This document shows, in pieces, positions 43,876-53,365 of a DNA stretch of 64,000 bases (positions are counted from its first letter, which is position 1; every line of letters starts with the position of its first letter). The notes beneath the pieces were generated by a model. The model did not search any database and was not told the origin of the DNA. It worked only from the letters and a program-made list of their open reading frames with translations. The position numbers and the translations under genes were made by a program. The stretch lies in NCBI GenBank assembly GCA_963772805.1, contig CAVYYU010000008.1, positions 124,001 to 188,000 of the forward strand. The letters run 5' to 3'. Source of the stretch: Legionella_A sp963772805 (GTDB taxonomy: Bacteria > Pseudomonadota > Gammaproteobacteria > Legionellales > Legionellaceae).

Positions 43876-44696
43876 TTAATGATCTTCTTACTATGACGAC
43901 GATAGAAGGCTAACAGCAGCAGCAACAAGGCTGACAGGATTACACTGGTTGCAGCACCTTGCGGCCAATCATCCAAGACCATAAACTGATTTTGAATCAT
44001 ATTGCCTAACAGGATAGAGCGGGCGCCACCAAGGACGTTAGGAATATAGAACAGCGTCATTGCGGGTAAAAACACTAATAGACATCCTGAAATAATTCCG
44101 CCTGAAGTATTGGGTAAAAATACACGAAAAAAGATTGCCCACCGATTCGCGCCCAGATCTTTTGCGGCTTCAATTAAACGAAAATCAAAGCGCTCCATGT
44201 TAGTAAAAATAGGCAAGACCATAAATGGGAAAAGGTTATAAACAAGACCTGTTACTACGGCAAAATTTGTATATAGCAGTGAAAGCGGCAGGTCAATGAG
44301 ATGCATTTTTAGCAAAATGAGATTCAGTATCCCTTTCATTTTCAAGATGGCGATTAAAGCATAGGTGCGAACCAGCGAACTGGTCCAAAACGGGATGATG
44401 ATTAGAACCAGCAAGATTGATTTATGTTTGGCTTTGGTTAATAAATAACTAAACGGGTAGGCCAGGAGCAGGCAAGCCGCTGTGGTGAGCAATGCAATCC
44501 CAAATGAGCGCAGCAAGACTTTGCCAAAAAGGGGGGAAATTATTTCGGCGTAGTTGCTGAGTGTCATTGGGAGGGAAACGAGATGGACACTATCTTTGCT
44601 GAGAAAACTGGCAACCAATACCAGGCTTAACGGCATAAAGCTAAATAGTATCAGCCAGACATAAATAAAATGGATAGAAAGTGGTTTAACTCGCAT
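43872..44696 (-). CDS. potB: Spermidine/putrescine ABC permease PotB
   Basis: Second permease subunit of the importer. 274 residues, six membrane segments, coupling loop EAAKDLGANRWAIFFRVFLP. Overlaps potA by 11 bases and potC by four, so the whole operon is translationally coupled. Confidence 0.93.
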   Translation of the reverse strand: MRVKPLSIHFIYVWLILFSFMPLSLVLVASFLSKDSVHLVSLPMTLSNYAEIISPLFGKVLLRSFGIALLTTAACLLLAYPFSYLLTKAKHKSILLVLIIIPFWTSSLVRTYALIAILKMKGILNLILLKMHLIDLPLSLLYTNFAVVTGLVYNLFPFMVLPIFTNMERFDFRLIEAAKDLGANRWAIFFRVFLPNTSGGIISGCLLVFLPAMTLFYIPNVLGGARSILLGNMIQNQFMVLDDWPQGAATSVILSALLLLLLAFYRRHSKKIIN

Positions 44697-45780
44697 AAGG
44701 CAATAAAACCTCCCAGCCGGTTAACCAATGCACCCATACGGTTTCATTGGGTGCATATTCCAATTTGTCATCATCTTCATCAAAAAACTCAGACGCATTG
44801 ATGATTTTTCCAGAGGATAATTTCACTTTGAGATCAACGGTTGATCCTTTGTAAATAATATCTACAATTTTCCCGGGTAACATTCCGGTTGAATCGCTGA
44901 CTTCTGTTTCACCCCAAACGCGGATATCTTCCGGGCGCACGATTAAATACGCTTTTTCTCCGGGTTGATAATTTCCGGTATTTTTGCACAGCAAGAGGGT
45001 GGATTCGATTTTAGTTTTCAGGTGCTGTTTATCAACAGCATGAACATCAATCTCAAAAATATTGGCTTCGCCGATAAATTGGGCGACATGCAGGTTGGCC
45101 GGTGTCTCATAGACTTCGCGCGGTGTGCCGATTTGCTCGATACGACCATGATTAAAAATCACGATACGGTCGGACATAGATAACGCTTCTTCCTGATCAT
45201 GGGTGACGAAAATAAAGGTTATGCTCAGCGTTTTTTGCAGTTGTTTAAGTTCGTATTGCATCGCCTTGCGCAGGCGATAATCGAGGGAGCTGAGTGGTTC
45301 ATCAAGAAGCAGGACTTGCGGACGATTGATAATGGCGCGCGCGATGGCGACTCGCTGCTGTTGGCCACCACTTAATTGCCGAATACTGCGAGAGGAGAAG
45401 GCTTCCAATTGCACAAGTCGCAGGGCATCCTTAACGCGTTGCTCAACCTCGCCATGAGCAATTTTTTGGCAGCGCAGGGCAAACGCCACATTTTCAAAGA
45501 CTGATAAATGGGGAAATAATGCGTAACTTTGAAAAACCGTATGCACGTCCCGCTTCTGCGGTGGCAGATGGTTGACGCATTGCCCGTTGATATAAATTTC
45601 ACCCGATGACGGTTGTTCAAAACCTGAGATCAATCTTAAAAGGGTGGTTTTACCACAACCGGAAGGGCCGAGTAAGGTTAAGAATTCGCCAGGATGCACG
45701 TCGAGGGAGATATTATTTAAAATATCTGCCGAGCCATATGCTTTGGATAGTTGTTTGATTTCAATCAATGGGATTGGCAT
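44686..45780 (-). CDS. potA: Spermidine/putrescine ABC ATPase PotA
   Basis: Energising ATPase. 364 residues: Walker A GPSGCGKTTLLRLISG, Q-loop VFQSYALFPH, signature LSGGQQQRVAIARA, Walker B LLLDEPLSSLD, switch His in FVTHDQEEALSMSDR, then a C-terminal TOBE domain (YLIVRPEDIRVWGE). First gene of the minus-strand potABCD operon. Two hairpins upstream (45828-45862) separate it from the Cys-rich gene. Confidence 0.95.
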   Translation of the reverse strand: MPIPLIEIKQLSKAYGSADILNNISLDVHPGEFLTLLGPSGCGKTTLLRLISGFEQPSSGEIYINGQCVNHLPPQKRDVHTVFQSYALFPHLSVFENVAFALRCQKIAHGEVEQRVKDALRLVQLEAFSSRSIRQLSGGQQQRVAIARAIINRPQVLLLDEPLSSLDYRLRKAMQYELKQLQKTLSITFIFVTHDQEEALSMSDRIVIFNHGRIEQIGTPREVYETPANLHVAQFIGEANIFEIDVHAVDKQHLKTKIESTLLLCKNTGNYQPGEKAYLIVRPEDIRVWGETEVSDSTGMLPGKIVDIIYKGSTVDLKVKLSSGKIINASEFFDEDDDKLEYAPNETVWVHWLTGWEVLLPYAS

Positions 45781-45827
45781 GTTCGGCTCGCCAAAAAGTG
45801 GTGAATTATGCGGGACAGGACATTAAT

Positions 45828-45862
45828 TGTCCAGACTACTGGACACGCGGCTACCAAGCCGC
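45828..45862 (-). terminator. Tandem hairpins between the Cys-rich gene and potA
   Basis: TGTCCAG/CTGGACA (45828-45845) and GCGGCT/AGCCGC (45847-45862), each perfect with a 4-base loop. The second overlaps the stop codon of the Cys-rich gene. On the minus strand they follow that gene and precede potA, so they probably limit read-through. Confidence 0.5.
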
Positions 45863-46189
45863 CACACTTTGAATAGGATTTTGCAACGCACAAATTTCAG
45901 ATACGCCACCATTGTTACAAACAACCGTACCCGTTTCATCATAGGCCATGACGCCGCCTTGCCATAAACAACAGCCTTGAATTCGTTGTAAATCCATCAC
46001 GGCATGACGGTCACAATAACAAGTTGAGTAATAACCATTTTTGCAAACAAAACGCCCAGCTGATGAATCGCAGTATTGAACACCGCCCATTTTGTCGCAA
46101 CAATCAGCACAGGGCGCGCTGTGAACAAGACCAAATGGAGCAGCAACTAGCAGCATAAAAATAACGAGCAAATGGCGCAATGAATGCAT
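45851..46189 (-). CDS. Cysteine-rich secreted protein with internal duplication
   Basis: From the ATG preceded by GGAAAAAG, 112 residues: signal peptide to about residue 24 (LVHSA), then a mature part with 11 cysteines. Two units are visible: CCDKMGGVQYCDSSAGRFVC with NGYYSTCYC, and CCLWQGGVMAYDETGTVVC with NNGGVSEIC, so the pattern CC-x3-GGV..VC-x-NG-x2-S-x-C is repeated. The spacing suggests several disulfides in the periplasm or outside the cell. I associate such proteins with Legionella-group genomes but know no function. Two earlier in-frame starts exist. Confidence 0.75.
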   Translation of the reverse strand: MHSLRHLLVIFMLLVAAPFGLVHSAPCADCCDKMGGVQYCDSSAGRFVCKNGYYSTCYCDRHAVMDLQRIQGCCLWQGGVMAYDETGTVVCNNGGVSEICALQNPIQSVAAW

Positions 46190-46490
46190 TACTTTTTCCA
46201 TTAATCTTATATAAAACAAAGAATAGCATATACTCACAGCAAATCAATTTGTATCCTCTGTGAGACCAAGGAAAAGAGGAACAATAAATATTTTAAAAAA
46301 ATATAAGTCTTATAAAACGGTGGTTTTTAGTCTAATCAAACACTAGACTTAATAAATAATATCCAAGCCTCTCAATCTAGGCCTAATCACAGGGCAATAT
46401 GTGCCGCTAAAAGGAATAAAGCGTATAAAACATTTTATTCTGAGCTTTCCTTGAATTTTTTATATTTTATATATGGAGTAAACAATAAAC

Positions 46491-47681
46491 ATGGACATAG
46501 CTACAGGTTGCTCAAAAAAATCAAATGAAGCCGAAGCGGTACGAGAGGCTTACGCTCAGCTTACTGAAAAAATGGATGTCCCGTCGTTTTTATTTGTTCT
46601 TTCAACGGTTACTTATAACAACAAAATAATAATGCATGAACTTAATGCGCTTATGGGTAACACTAAACTCATCGGGGGCACCACTTGTATCGGCTTGTTT
46701 ACAGAAAGAGGCTATTGTAGCGAGAACAACAGAGCATTAGGTCTATTTGGTATTAAGGATGATCAAGGTTGTTTTGGGATAGCGGCTTTGTCATTAAGCA
46801 ATAATCCTTTAAGCGATGGTCAGGAGGTCATCCGAAAGGCATTAAACAATGCAGGACGGCCTGGCGAATTGCCAACCATGATATTGCTTACTAGCGCACC
46901 AGGACATGAAGAAGCGTTAATCAATGGTATTATGAGTGTAGTCGGTGATGAGGTGCCAATTTTTGGTGGAACTGCTGCTGATAATACTATTTCAGGATTG
47001 TGGCAACAATTTTGTGGTGAGGAGATTTATCAAAATGGCATAGCCGTTGCTGTAATTTATAGTTCTCAAGCAATTGGATATGCGTTCCATAATGGCTATG
47101 TTCCAACGGAGCAGGAGGGTACTGTAACCAAAGCTACTGGGCGTATTGTCAACTCTATTGATAATAAACCTGCGGCTGAAGTGTATAACCAATGGTCAGG
47201 GGGGCTGATTCAAAGTGCCTTAGGCACTGATTCAAATATTCTTGCTATCTCTACGTATCATCCCTTGGGTCGTGAGGTGGGTAAGATAGGGACTATACCT
47301 TATTATAATTTATCTCATCCCAATGAAATTTTTGCAGATGGTTCCATGAGTTTTTTTTCTACTCTTCGAGAGAATGATAGGGTGGTGTTCATGGCAGGAA
47401 CAAAAGAGAGTCTTAAAACCAGGATAAAACGTGTCATCCATTTAGCAAAAGAAAACCACTCACATAATAGTGATCAAAAATATAAAGGGGCATTTATTGT
47501 TTATTGTGCGGGATGTTTTTTAGCGATTCAAGATGAAGTCAAGGATGTTATCGACAATGTGTATTCTGAGTTGCCTGTTGAGCCGTTTTTGGGCATGTTT
47601 AGTTTTGGAGAGCAGGGGTGTTTATTCGGTGGGGAAAACCGCCATGGTAATTTAATGATTTCTGCAATTGTTTTCGGATAA
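46491..47681 (+). CDS. FIST-domain sensory protein
   Basis: FIST domains are proposed small-ligand sensors (possibly amino acids) coupled to signalling proteins. 396 residues: FIST_N about 30-220 (LMGNTKLIGGTTCIGLFTERG; IFGGTAADNTISG) and FIST_C about 230-390 (FADGSMSFFSTLRENDRVVF; VEPFLGMFSFGEQG). No signal peptide or membrane segment, so cytoplasmic. The histidine kinase gene starts four bases after its stop, and a receiver-GGDEF-EAL gene follows: a FIST sensor module feeding c-di-GMP signalling. Upstream 250 bases are AT-rich with no gene. Confidence 0.88.
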   Translation: MDIATGCSKKSNEAEAVREAYAQLTEKMDVPSFLFVLSTVTYNNKIIMHELNALMGNTKLIGGTTCIGLFTERGYCSENNRALGLFGIKDDQGCFGIAALSLSNNPLSDGQEVIRKALNNAGRPGELPTMILLTSAPGHEEALINGIMSVVGDEVPIFGGTAADNTISGLWQQFCGEEIYQNGIAVAVIYSSQAIGYAFHNGYVPTEQEGTVTKATGRIVNSIDNKPAAEVYNQWSGGLIQSALGTDSNILAISTYHPLGREVGKIGTIPYYNLSHPNEIFADGSMSFFSTLRENDRVVFMAGTKESLKTRIKRVIHLAKENHSHNSDQKYKGAFIVYCAGCFLAIQDEVKDVIDNVYSELPVEPFLGMFSFGEQGCLFGGENRHGNLMISAIVFG

Positions 47682-48300
47682 CACAATGGATAAATCTCAA
47701 TCAGGCACTGAAGAACTCTATGAAACACTCATTGATTTAGAAAATGAGCGCGTTATTTCTAATAAAATTAATCAGGAATCTGAGAATCTTTTAAAGGGAT
47801 TGAAGATTTTAGTTGAACGATTTAATGAAGAAAATATTTTAGTGGACGTCATCTCTATTTTGCGCGATATCGTTGGATGTGAAGATGTCCTCGTTATGGC
47901 TGCTGATGAGAATCGCATATTAATAACACAGGCTGCAACCTCTGATTTTTTTTATGACATTACATTAGAACCCCAACTATTTTTAGAGCGTGTGCTAAAA
48001 GGTGAACTATCTATCTCATTTGATATTCAGTTGATACCAGAGTGGCACCTACTAGCAGAAAAATTGAATAGCCGTATAAAATCCGCCATTCATATTGGAT
48101 TTGGCTTTAGTGAACAAAAGACGCTTTTGATTTGCTGTGACTCCCGACCAAAGTTTTTTAAACGAACCCATGCTGATTTAGTGAAGAGGTATTCTACATT
48201 GGTTGCTCAGGCGTTAATCAACAGGAGTTCACAAGATAAAATTAAGCGCTTAAATGCTAATTTAATGAGTGTGGCGCATCAAGCTGGTATGGCTGAAGTT

Positions 48301-49519
48301 CAGGGCAAGATCACCAAAATCTTTTAAATAGCAGCGAGCTATGATCAAATAGCCACATTTTATAAAATGAGGCTATTTGAATGTCTAATGGTTTAGTAGA
48401 GTATTTTGGTGATTTACCCGATCCACGTGTAAGAGGCCGGACAGATTACCCACTAATAGAGATTGTATTTCTCTGTATCAGCGCAATTGTTTCTGGATTT
48501 GACGGCTGGGAAGCCATAGAAGATTTTGGACATGGTAAATTGGATTGGCTGAGAAAATTTTTGCCTTACGAAAATGGTATACCTCGTCATGATACGGTTG
48601 CTCGAGTGATGTCTTGTTTATCACCAAAAGCACTTCAATCCTGTTTTATAAGCTGGGTTCAATCGATAGCTAAAATAACAGATGGAGAAATCGTAGCCAT
48701 TGATGGAAAACAAGCCCGTCGCTCTTACGATAAAAAGAATCGTAAAGCAGCGATCCATATGGTTAGTGCATGGGCTTGCCAAAATGGCGTGGTTTTAGGG
48801 CAGCAAAAAACAGATACAAAATCTAATGAGATAACGGCAATCCCGCAGTTGCTTGATATTCTGGAACTAAAAGGATGTATTGTTACTATTGATGCAATGG
48901 GATGCCAACGCGATATTGCAAAAAAAATACGTGAATGCGAAGCCGATTATGTTTTAGCACTCAAAGGGAATCAAAGCGAACTACAAGAGATGGTGAGCGA
49001 TTTTTTTTCAACAGCGATTAAAAAAAATTTTGCGGCTGTTGAGCACTCTAGAGCTGAAGAAAATGATTATGGTCATGGACGAATTGAATCAAGAGTTTGT
49101 TATGCTATTCCTTTACCTGATTACCTTAAAGATTTTCGCAAAGAGTGGGCTGATTTAAAAAGTTTGATTTGCATTATATCTTCTCGTGACATTAATAATG
49201 TTGTTACTCAGGAAAAACGTTATTATATTAGCTCACTTGAGGCTAATGCGCCTAAAATCAACCATGCAATCCGATGTCATTGGCACGTTGAAAATTCCTT
49301 GCATTGGGTTATGGATGTTACGTTTAAAGAAGATGACTCAAGAATTAGACGGGGAGTGGCTGCAGAGAACATGAGTGTTATGCGACACCTTGCGTTGAAT
49401 TTGATAAGAAAAGAGTCGGAATCAAAGTTTTCAGTTCCTCGAAAAAGACGAAAAGCGAGTCTTTATGACGAATATAGGGAAAAGGTGTTAGGAATTTGAA
49501 CTTTGACGCTCTTGCCCTG
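48301..49519 (+). mobile_element. ISAs1-family insertion sequence
   Basis: 1219 bp bounded by imperfect inverted repeats (CAGGGCAAGATCACCAAAA at the left; its right partner reads CAGGGCAAGAGCGTCAAAG) and flanked by perfect 10-base direct repeats GGCTGAAGTT (48291-48300 and 49520-49529). One transposase gene fills it. Perfect target repeats and intact flanking frames indicate a recent insertion. Confidence 0.95.
48381..49499 (+). CDS. ISAs1-family transposase
   Basis: DDE transposase of 372 residues. The N-terminal associated domain opens YFGDLPDPRVRGRTDYPLIE; the catalytic core shows IVAIDGKQARRS (first Asp), VTIDAMGCQRDIAKKI (second Asp) and HWHVENSLHWVMDVTFKEDD (Glu). Full length, no disruption, so the element is probably active. 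Confidence 0.95.
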   Translation: MSNGLVEYFGDLPDPRVRGRTDYPLIEIVFLCISAIVSGFDGWEAIEDFGHGKLDWLRKFLPYENGIPRHDTVARVMSCLSPKALQSCFISWVQSIAKITDGEIVAIDGKQARRSYDKKNRKAAIHMVSAWACQNGVVLGQQKTDTKSNEITAIPQLLDILELKGCIVTIDAMGCQRDIAKKIRECEADYVLALKGNQSELQEMVSDFFSTAIKKNFAAVEHSRAEENDYGHGRIESRVCYAIPLPDYLKDFRKEWADLKSLICIISSRDINNVVTQEKRYYISSLEANAPKINHAIRCHWHVENSLHWVMDVTFKEDDSRIRRGVAAENMSVMRHLALNLIRKESESKFSVPRKRRKASLYDEYREKVLGI

Positions 49520-52030
49520 GGCTGAAGTTGCAATTTCCGTTATACATAATATCGGCAATGTTCTTAATAGTGTGGGTGTTTCTGTTGGATTAATGAAAGA
49601 AAAAATGAGTAGTTCAACATATAAAAAAATTGATCTGCTCAAGAATATGCTAACTGAGCATGAAGCCAATTTGATGGATTATTTTCAAAATGATGAAAAG
49701 GGAAAATTACTACCCAACTATTTAACAGTTGTATTTGAAGAAATACAACAGCATAAAACAATGCTAGATAAAGAGGTAAGTCATTTGCAGCAGCAATACA
49801 ACATCATTAAGGATATTTTACGTGCTGAGGATGAGATAACGGGACAACAAGCTTTCACTGAAAAAGTATTTCTTACTGAGTTAGTGGATTCATCAATTAA
49901 CACGGTGATGACTAAAGATTCAATGCTTGTAAAGCAGATTACACTAAATAAAGACTACAAATATAACTCTTATATTATTACAGATAAAACGCATTTGATG
50001 CAGGTGATCATCAATTTGTTGAAAAATGCTAAAGAATCCGTGATGGAATTAGATGAAGGCAGTCCTAGAAAAATTAATATTAGCATTGGGAAAATAAAAG
50101 ACGACGAGAAAGTTGAGCTGCGAATTACGGATAATGGTTTAGGAATTTTACCAGAAAATCTACCAAAACTATTTACCTTTGGATTTACTACCAAGAAAAA
50201 AGGGCACGGATTTGGCTTGCATAATGCGGCTCTTACTGCAAAAAAATTAGGTGGGACACTTGAAGTTGAAAGCATGGGTCTCCTCAAAGGTGCTATATTT
50301 ATTCTGACACTGCCAATTATTCAATCTGATGATTCGTCAAAAAACAGCAAGAATGAGGCGTAAATTCGGAATAATTTCAAGGGTAAAGAGCGAATCATGG
50401 TTAAAGAAAATAATTTGAAAATCATAATTATCGATGACAACAAAGAAATTCATCAGGACATTATGAAAATATTGCTATTTACTGAGACGAACATTCAATC
50501 TGAAGTAGAAAAAAAATTATTTGGTGAGGTTCCTAAAAAAGAAATAAGCATGTTACCACATTTTCAGATAGACACTGCCTTACAGGGTCAAGAAGGCGTC
50601 AAGCTCATTGAAAAAGCGTTTGAAGAGGGAGCGCCCTATGCGCTGGCATTTGTTGACATTCGCATGCCACCAGGATGGGATGGAATTGAAACGATTAAGC
50701 ATATTTGGGGAATAGACCCAGAGGTACAAGTGGTTATTTGTACGGCATATACTGATTATTCCTGGGAAGATACAGTAGACGAGTTAGGAAAAAAAGATAA
50801 TTTACTCATATTAAAAAAACCGTTTGACAGTATTTCAGTACGGCAATTAGCTTATGCACTTACTAAAAAATGGCAACTTCTACAAGAAGCACGCAATTAT
50901 ACGAAAATTTTAGAACAACGTGTTGACGAGCGCACGAGCTCTCTACGCGAACTGCTTTCAGTTACAAGAGGAACCTTGGAGTCCTCCGCAGATGGAATTC
51001 TCGTTGTAAATCGTGATAATAATCTTGTTGATTACAATCGCAAATTGCTAGATATGTTTAATATCCCTCAACATATTATTGATACCCATCAAGGTGAGCT
51101 TGTGATGAAGTATATTTCACAACAAGCAGATAATTCTGATGCCTTTTCAATAATGGTTTCAGAACTATCACAAAAGCTGGATATGGTCAAAATCAACAAA
51201 TATAATTTTACACAAGATCGTATTTTCGAGTGTTATTCACAACCCTACACCCTCAATAATAACATAGCTGGTCGAGTATGGAGTTTTCGCGATGTAACAC
51301 AGCGTATTCTCTTGGAAAAACAATTAGAGCATCAAGCGATGCATGACTCATTAACAGGATTGCCCAATCGAGTTCTGATGCTGGACAGGCTCCATCAATT
51401 ACTTGAAAAGGCAAAACGGGACCATTCTTTATTTGCCATTATTTTTTTTGATTTGGATAGATTTAAATTGATTAATGACAGCATTGGACATGATGCCGGT
51501 GATGAATTACTGAAAACGGTAGCCAAAAGACTGGAATTTACGCTCAGACAAACTGATACCTTGGCCAGGCTTGGTGGCGATGAATTTGTAGTGATAGTGA
51601 ATGGTATTAAAAATGAATTTGATGCAGGTATTGTGGCAGATCACTTATTAGAATCATTTAACACTAACTTTGAAATTGCGGGTCAATCTTTATCAATAAC
51701 TGCAAGTGCGGGCATTAGTATTTATCCGCGTGATGGAACAAAGATAGATGAATTACTTCGTAATGCTGATGTGGCTATGTATAAAGCGAAGAACATGGGA
51801 TGCAATCAATTCCAGTTATATACACCCGAACTTGGTGAGCAAATAAGAGAGCGACTTACGTTGGGAAATGATTTGCACAATGCCGTTTTAAATAATGAAT
51901 TCATCTTACATTATCAACCACAATTTAATATTACGACAAAAAAAATATCATCTGTGGAGGCGTTGATACGATGGAATCATCCTACAAGAGGCATCTTGCT
52001 TCCCATTCAATATAGCGGGCGCAAAATCTA

Positions 52031-52242
52031 GACCATTTTAACAAAAAGTTAAGATATAATTTCTCGCTCAATTTCTATTATCATTAAGCCACGGCACAGC
52101 CGGGGACGGCGATGACCGTGACGTGATTCCGGGCAGCTTTTGTTGCCCGAATCCTACACCCTGTTTATTCGAATCACGTCTTCAAATATCCTGGGGTTTG
52201 GGGCAGAGCCCCATTACACACAACGGCGCGATAGCGCACCAT
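52031..52242. other. Non-coding passenger segment in the IS3 element
   Basis: GC-rich compared with its surroundings. It holds nested palindromes: GTGATTC (about 52120) with GAATCAC (about 52162), inner GGGCA/TGCCC, and GGGGCAGAGCCCC near 52200. No open frame of note. It could be a structured RNA, a terminator array or a smaller captured element. Confidence 0.5.
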
Positions 52243-53079
52243 TTAGTGTAATATTTTTCTATGAATCTCGCTGGGTGTTCGCCCGTTAAGACTTTGGTGC
52301 GGTCTTTCGTAATTATAAAAACGGTAGTATTCTCTTATCGCATCCCTTACTGAGACTACGTTTTCCCACTCCTGTAGGTATATGCATTCATACTTTGTTG
52401 AGCGCCATAGACGTTCAACAAAAATATTGTCTGCCCAGCGGCCTTTACCGTCCATGCTGATATCAATCTGATGCTTTTTAAGAACATCAGTGAAATCCTT
52501 GCTTGTAAACTGCGACCCCTGATCGGTGTTAAATATATCACAACGTGAGTGAGCCAATACTCGCTCAAGCGTTTCCACACAAAAATCAGCCTCCATATTG
52601 ATGCTGAGCTGCCAATCCAGCACAAAACGGCTGTACCAGTCTATGACGGCGATTAAATACACAAACCCGTGTTTCAGCCGAATGTAGGTTATATCCGTGC
52701 TGAAAACCTGACATGGTCGTACAATCTCGACGTCATGTAACAGATATGGATATACCTTATGCTCCGGGTGCGGTTTACTCGTATGCGGGCCTGGTGCAAG
52801 TGAGTGTAACCCCATGTGCTCGTAGGCCCATCGTGTCTCATGGCGTTTACATGGCTGATTATGCAAGGAAATATAATCGCTCATTTGCCTTGTACCAAAA
52901 AACGGGTATTTCGTGTAAATTTCATCGACCAAGCGTAGCAATGCCAGCTGCTCATCGCTGAACACTTTGGGCCGTGGTGCATAATAAACACTGGAACGGC
53001 TTAGATCCAGTATTTCGCACTGTTGGCGCACCGATAACAAGGGATGACGGGTTTCAATCCAGCCGAGTCGATCATCCAC
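52243..53079 (-). CDS. IS3-family transposase OrfB
   Basis: 278 residues with an rve integrase core: first Asp in FSTDITYIRL, second in NTDQGSQFTS, Glu in VERLWRSTKYE, ending PHQSLNGRTPSEIH. A GTG at 53079 with a GAGG box six bases upstream overlaps the orfA stop. orfB lies in the +1 frame relative to orfA, next to a run of nine A residues, so either coupled initiation or slippage could make the fusion protein. Confidence 0.93.
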   Translation of the reverse strand: MDDRLGWIETRHPLLSVRQQCEILDLSRSSVYYAPRPKVFSDEQLALLRLVDEIYTKYPFFGTRQMSDYISLHNQPCKRHETRWAYEHMGLHSLAPGPHTSKPHPEHKVYPYLLHDVEIVRPCQVFSTDITYIRLKHGFVYLIAVIDWYSRFVLDWQLSINMEADFCVETLERVLAHSRCDIFNTDQGSQFTSKDFTDVLKKHQIDISMDGKGRWADNIFVERLWRSTKYECIYLQEWENVVSVRDAIREYYRFYNYERPHQSLNGRTPSEIHRKILH

Positions 53080-53365
53080 TGAACACCTCAGACTTTTTTT
53101 TTAGAAAATCATTTTCTACTTTTAAACGGCCAATTTGTTCATATAATTCACCAAGTTGGTTTTCATAATCAGTAGTCTCCGATTTGTTCTTATCACTAAA
53201 TAAATCCGGAAACAGCGCCAACGCTTGTTTTTTCCATGCATTAATTTGAGTCGCATGGGCTCCATATTTTGAGCTAATTTGTGCTAATGTTAGTTCGGCT
53301 TTAATCGCCTCCAGCGCAATTTTCGCCTTTTCTGCTGGAGTGTATTTTTTACGCTTTTCGCTCAT
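53072..53365 (-). CDS. IS3-family transposase OrfA
   Basis: 97 residues: an N-terminal helix-turn-helix (KYTPAEKAKIALEAIK, QISSKYGAHATQINAWKKQA) that binds the IS ends, then a leucine-zipper-like helix (LYEQIGRLKVENDFLKKK). The gene ends over the nine-A run and overlaps orfB by eight bases. Confidence 0.92.
   Translation of the reverse strand: MSEKRKKYTPAEKAKIALEAIKAELTLAQISSKYGAHATQINAWKKQALALFPDLFSDKNKSETTDYENQLGELYEQIGRLKVENDFLKKKSEVFSG

Larger units (their letters stand above)
47686..50363 (+). pseudogene. Histidine kinase gene split by an ISAs1-family insertion
   Basis: The ATG four bases after the FIST gene opens a GAF-like sensory region (about 40-170) and a helical linker. The frame is broken at codon 205, inside GMAEV, by the IS at 48301-49519. 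Removing the IS and one copy of its 10-base duplication rejoins the frame as GMAEV-AISVIHNIGNVLNSV, giving 482 residues with the phosphoacceptor His at about 211, N-box LLKNAKESV, G-box TDNGLGIL and KGHGFGLH. The insertion therefore separates the sensor half from the His/ATPase half. The 3' half could start from a TTG at 49503 but would lack the sensor. Confidence 0.9.

Noticed and set aside
49503..50363. The 3' kinase half as a separate gene starting at a TTG
   Set aside because: It lies within the IS end, and the exact target duplication shows it is the tail of the interrupted kinase gene.
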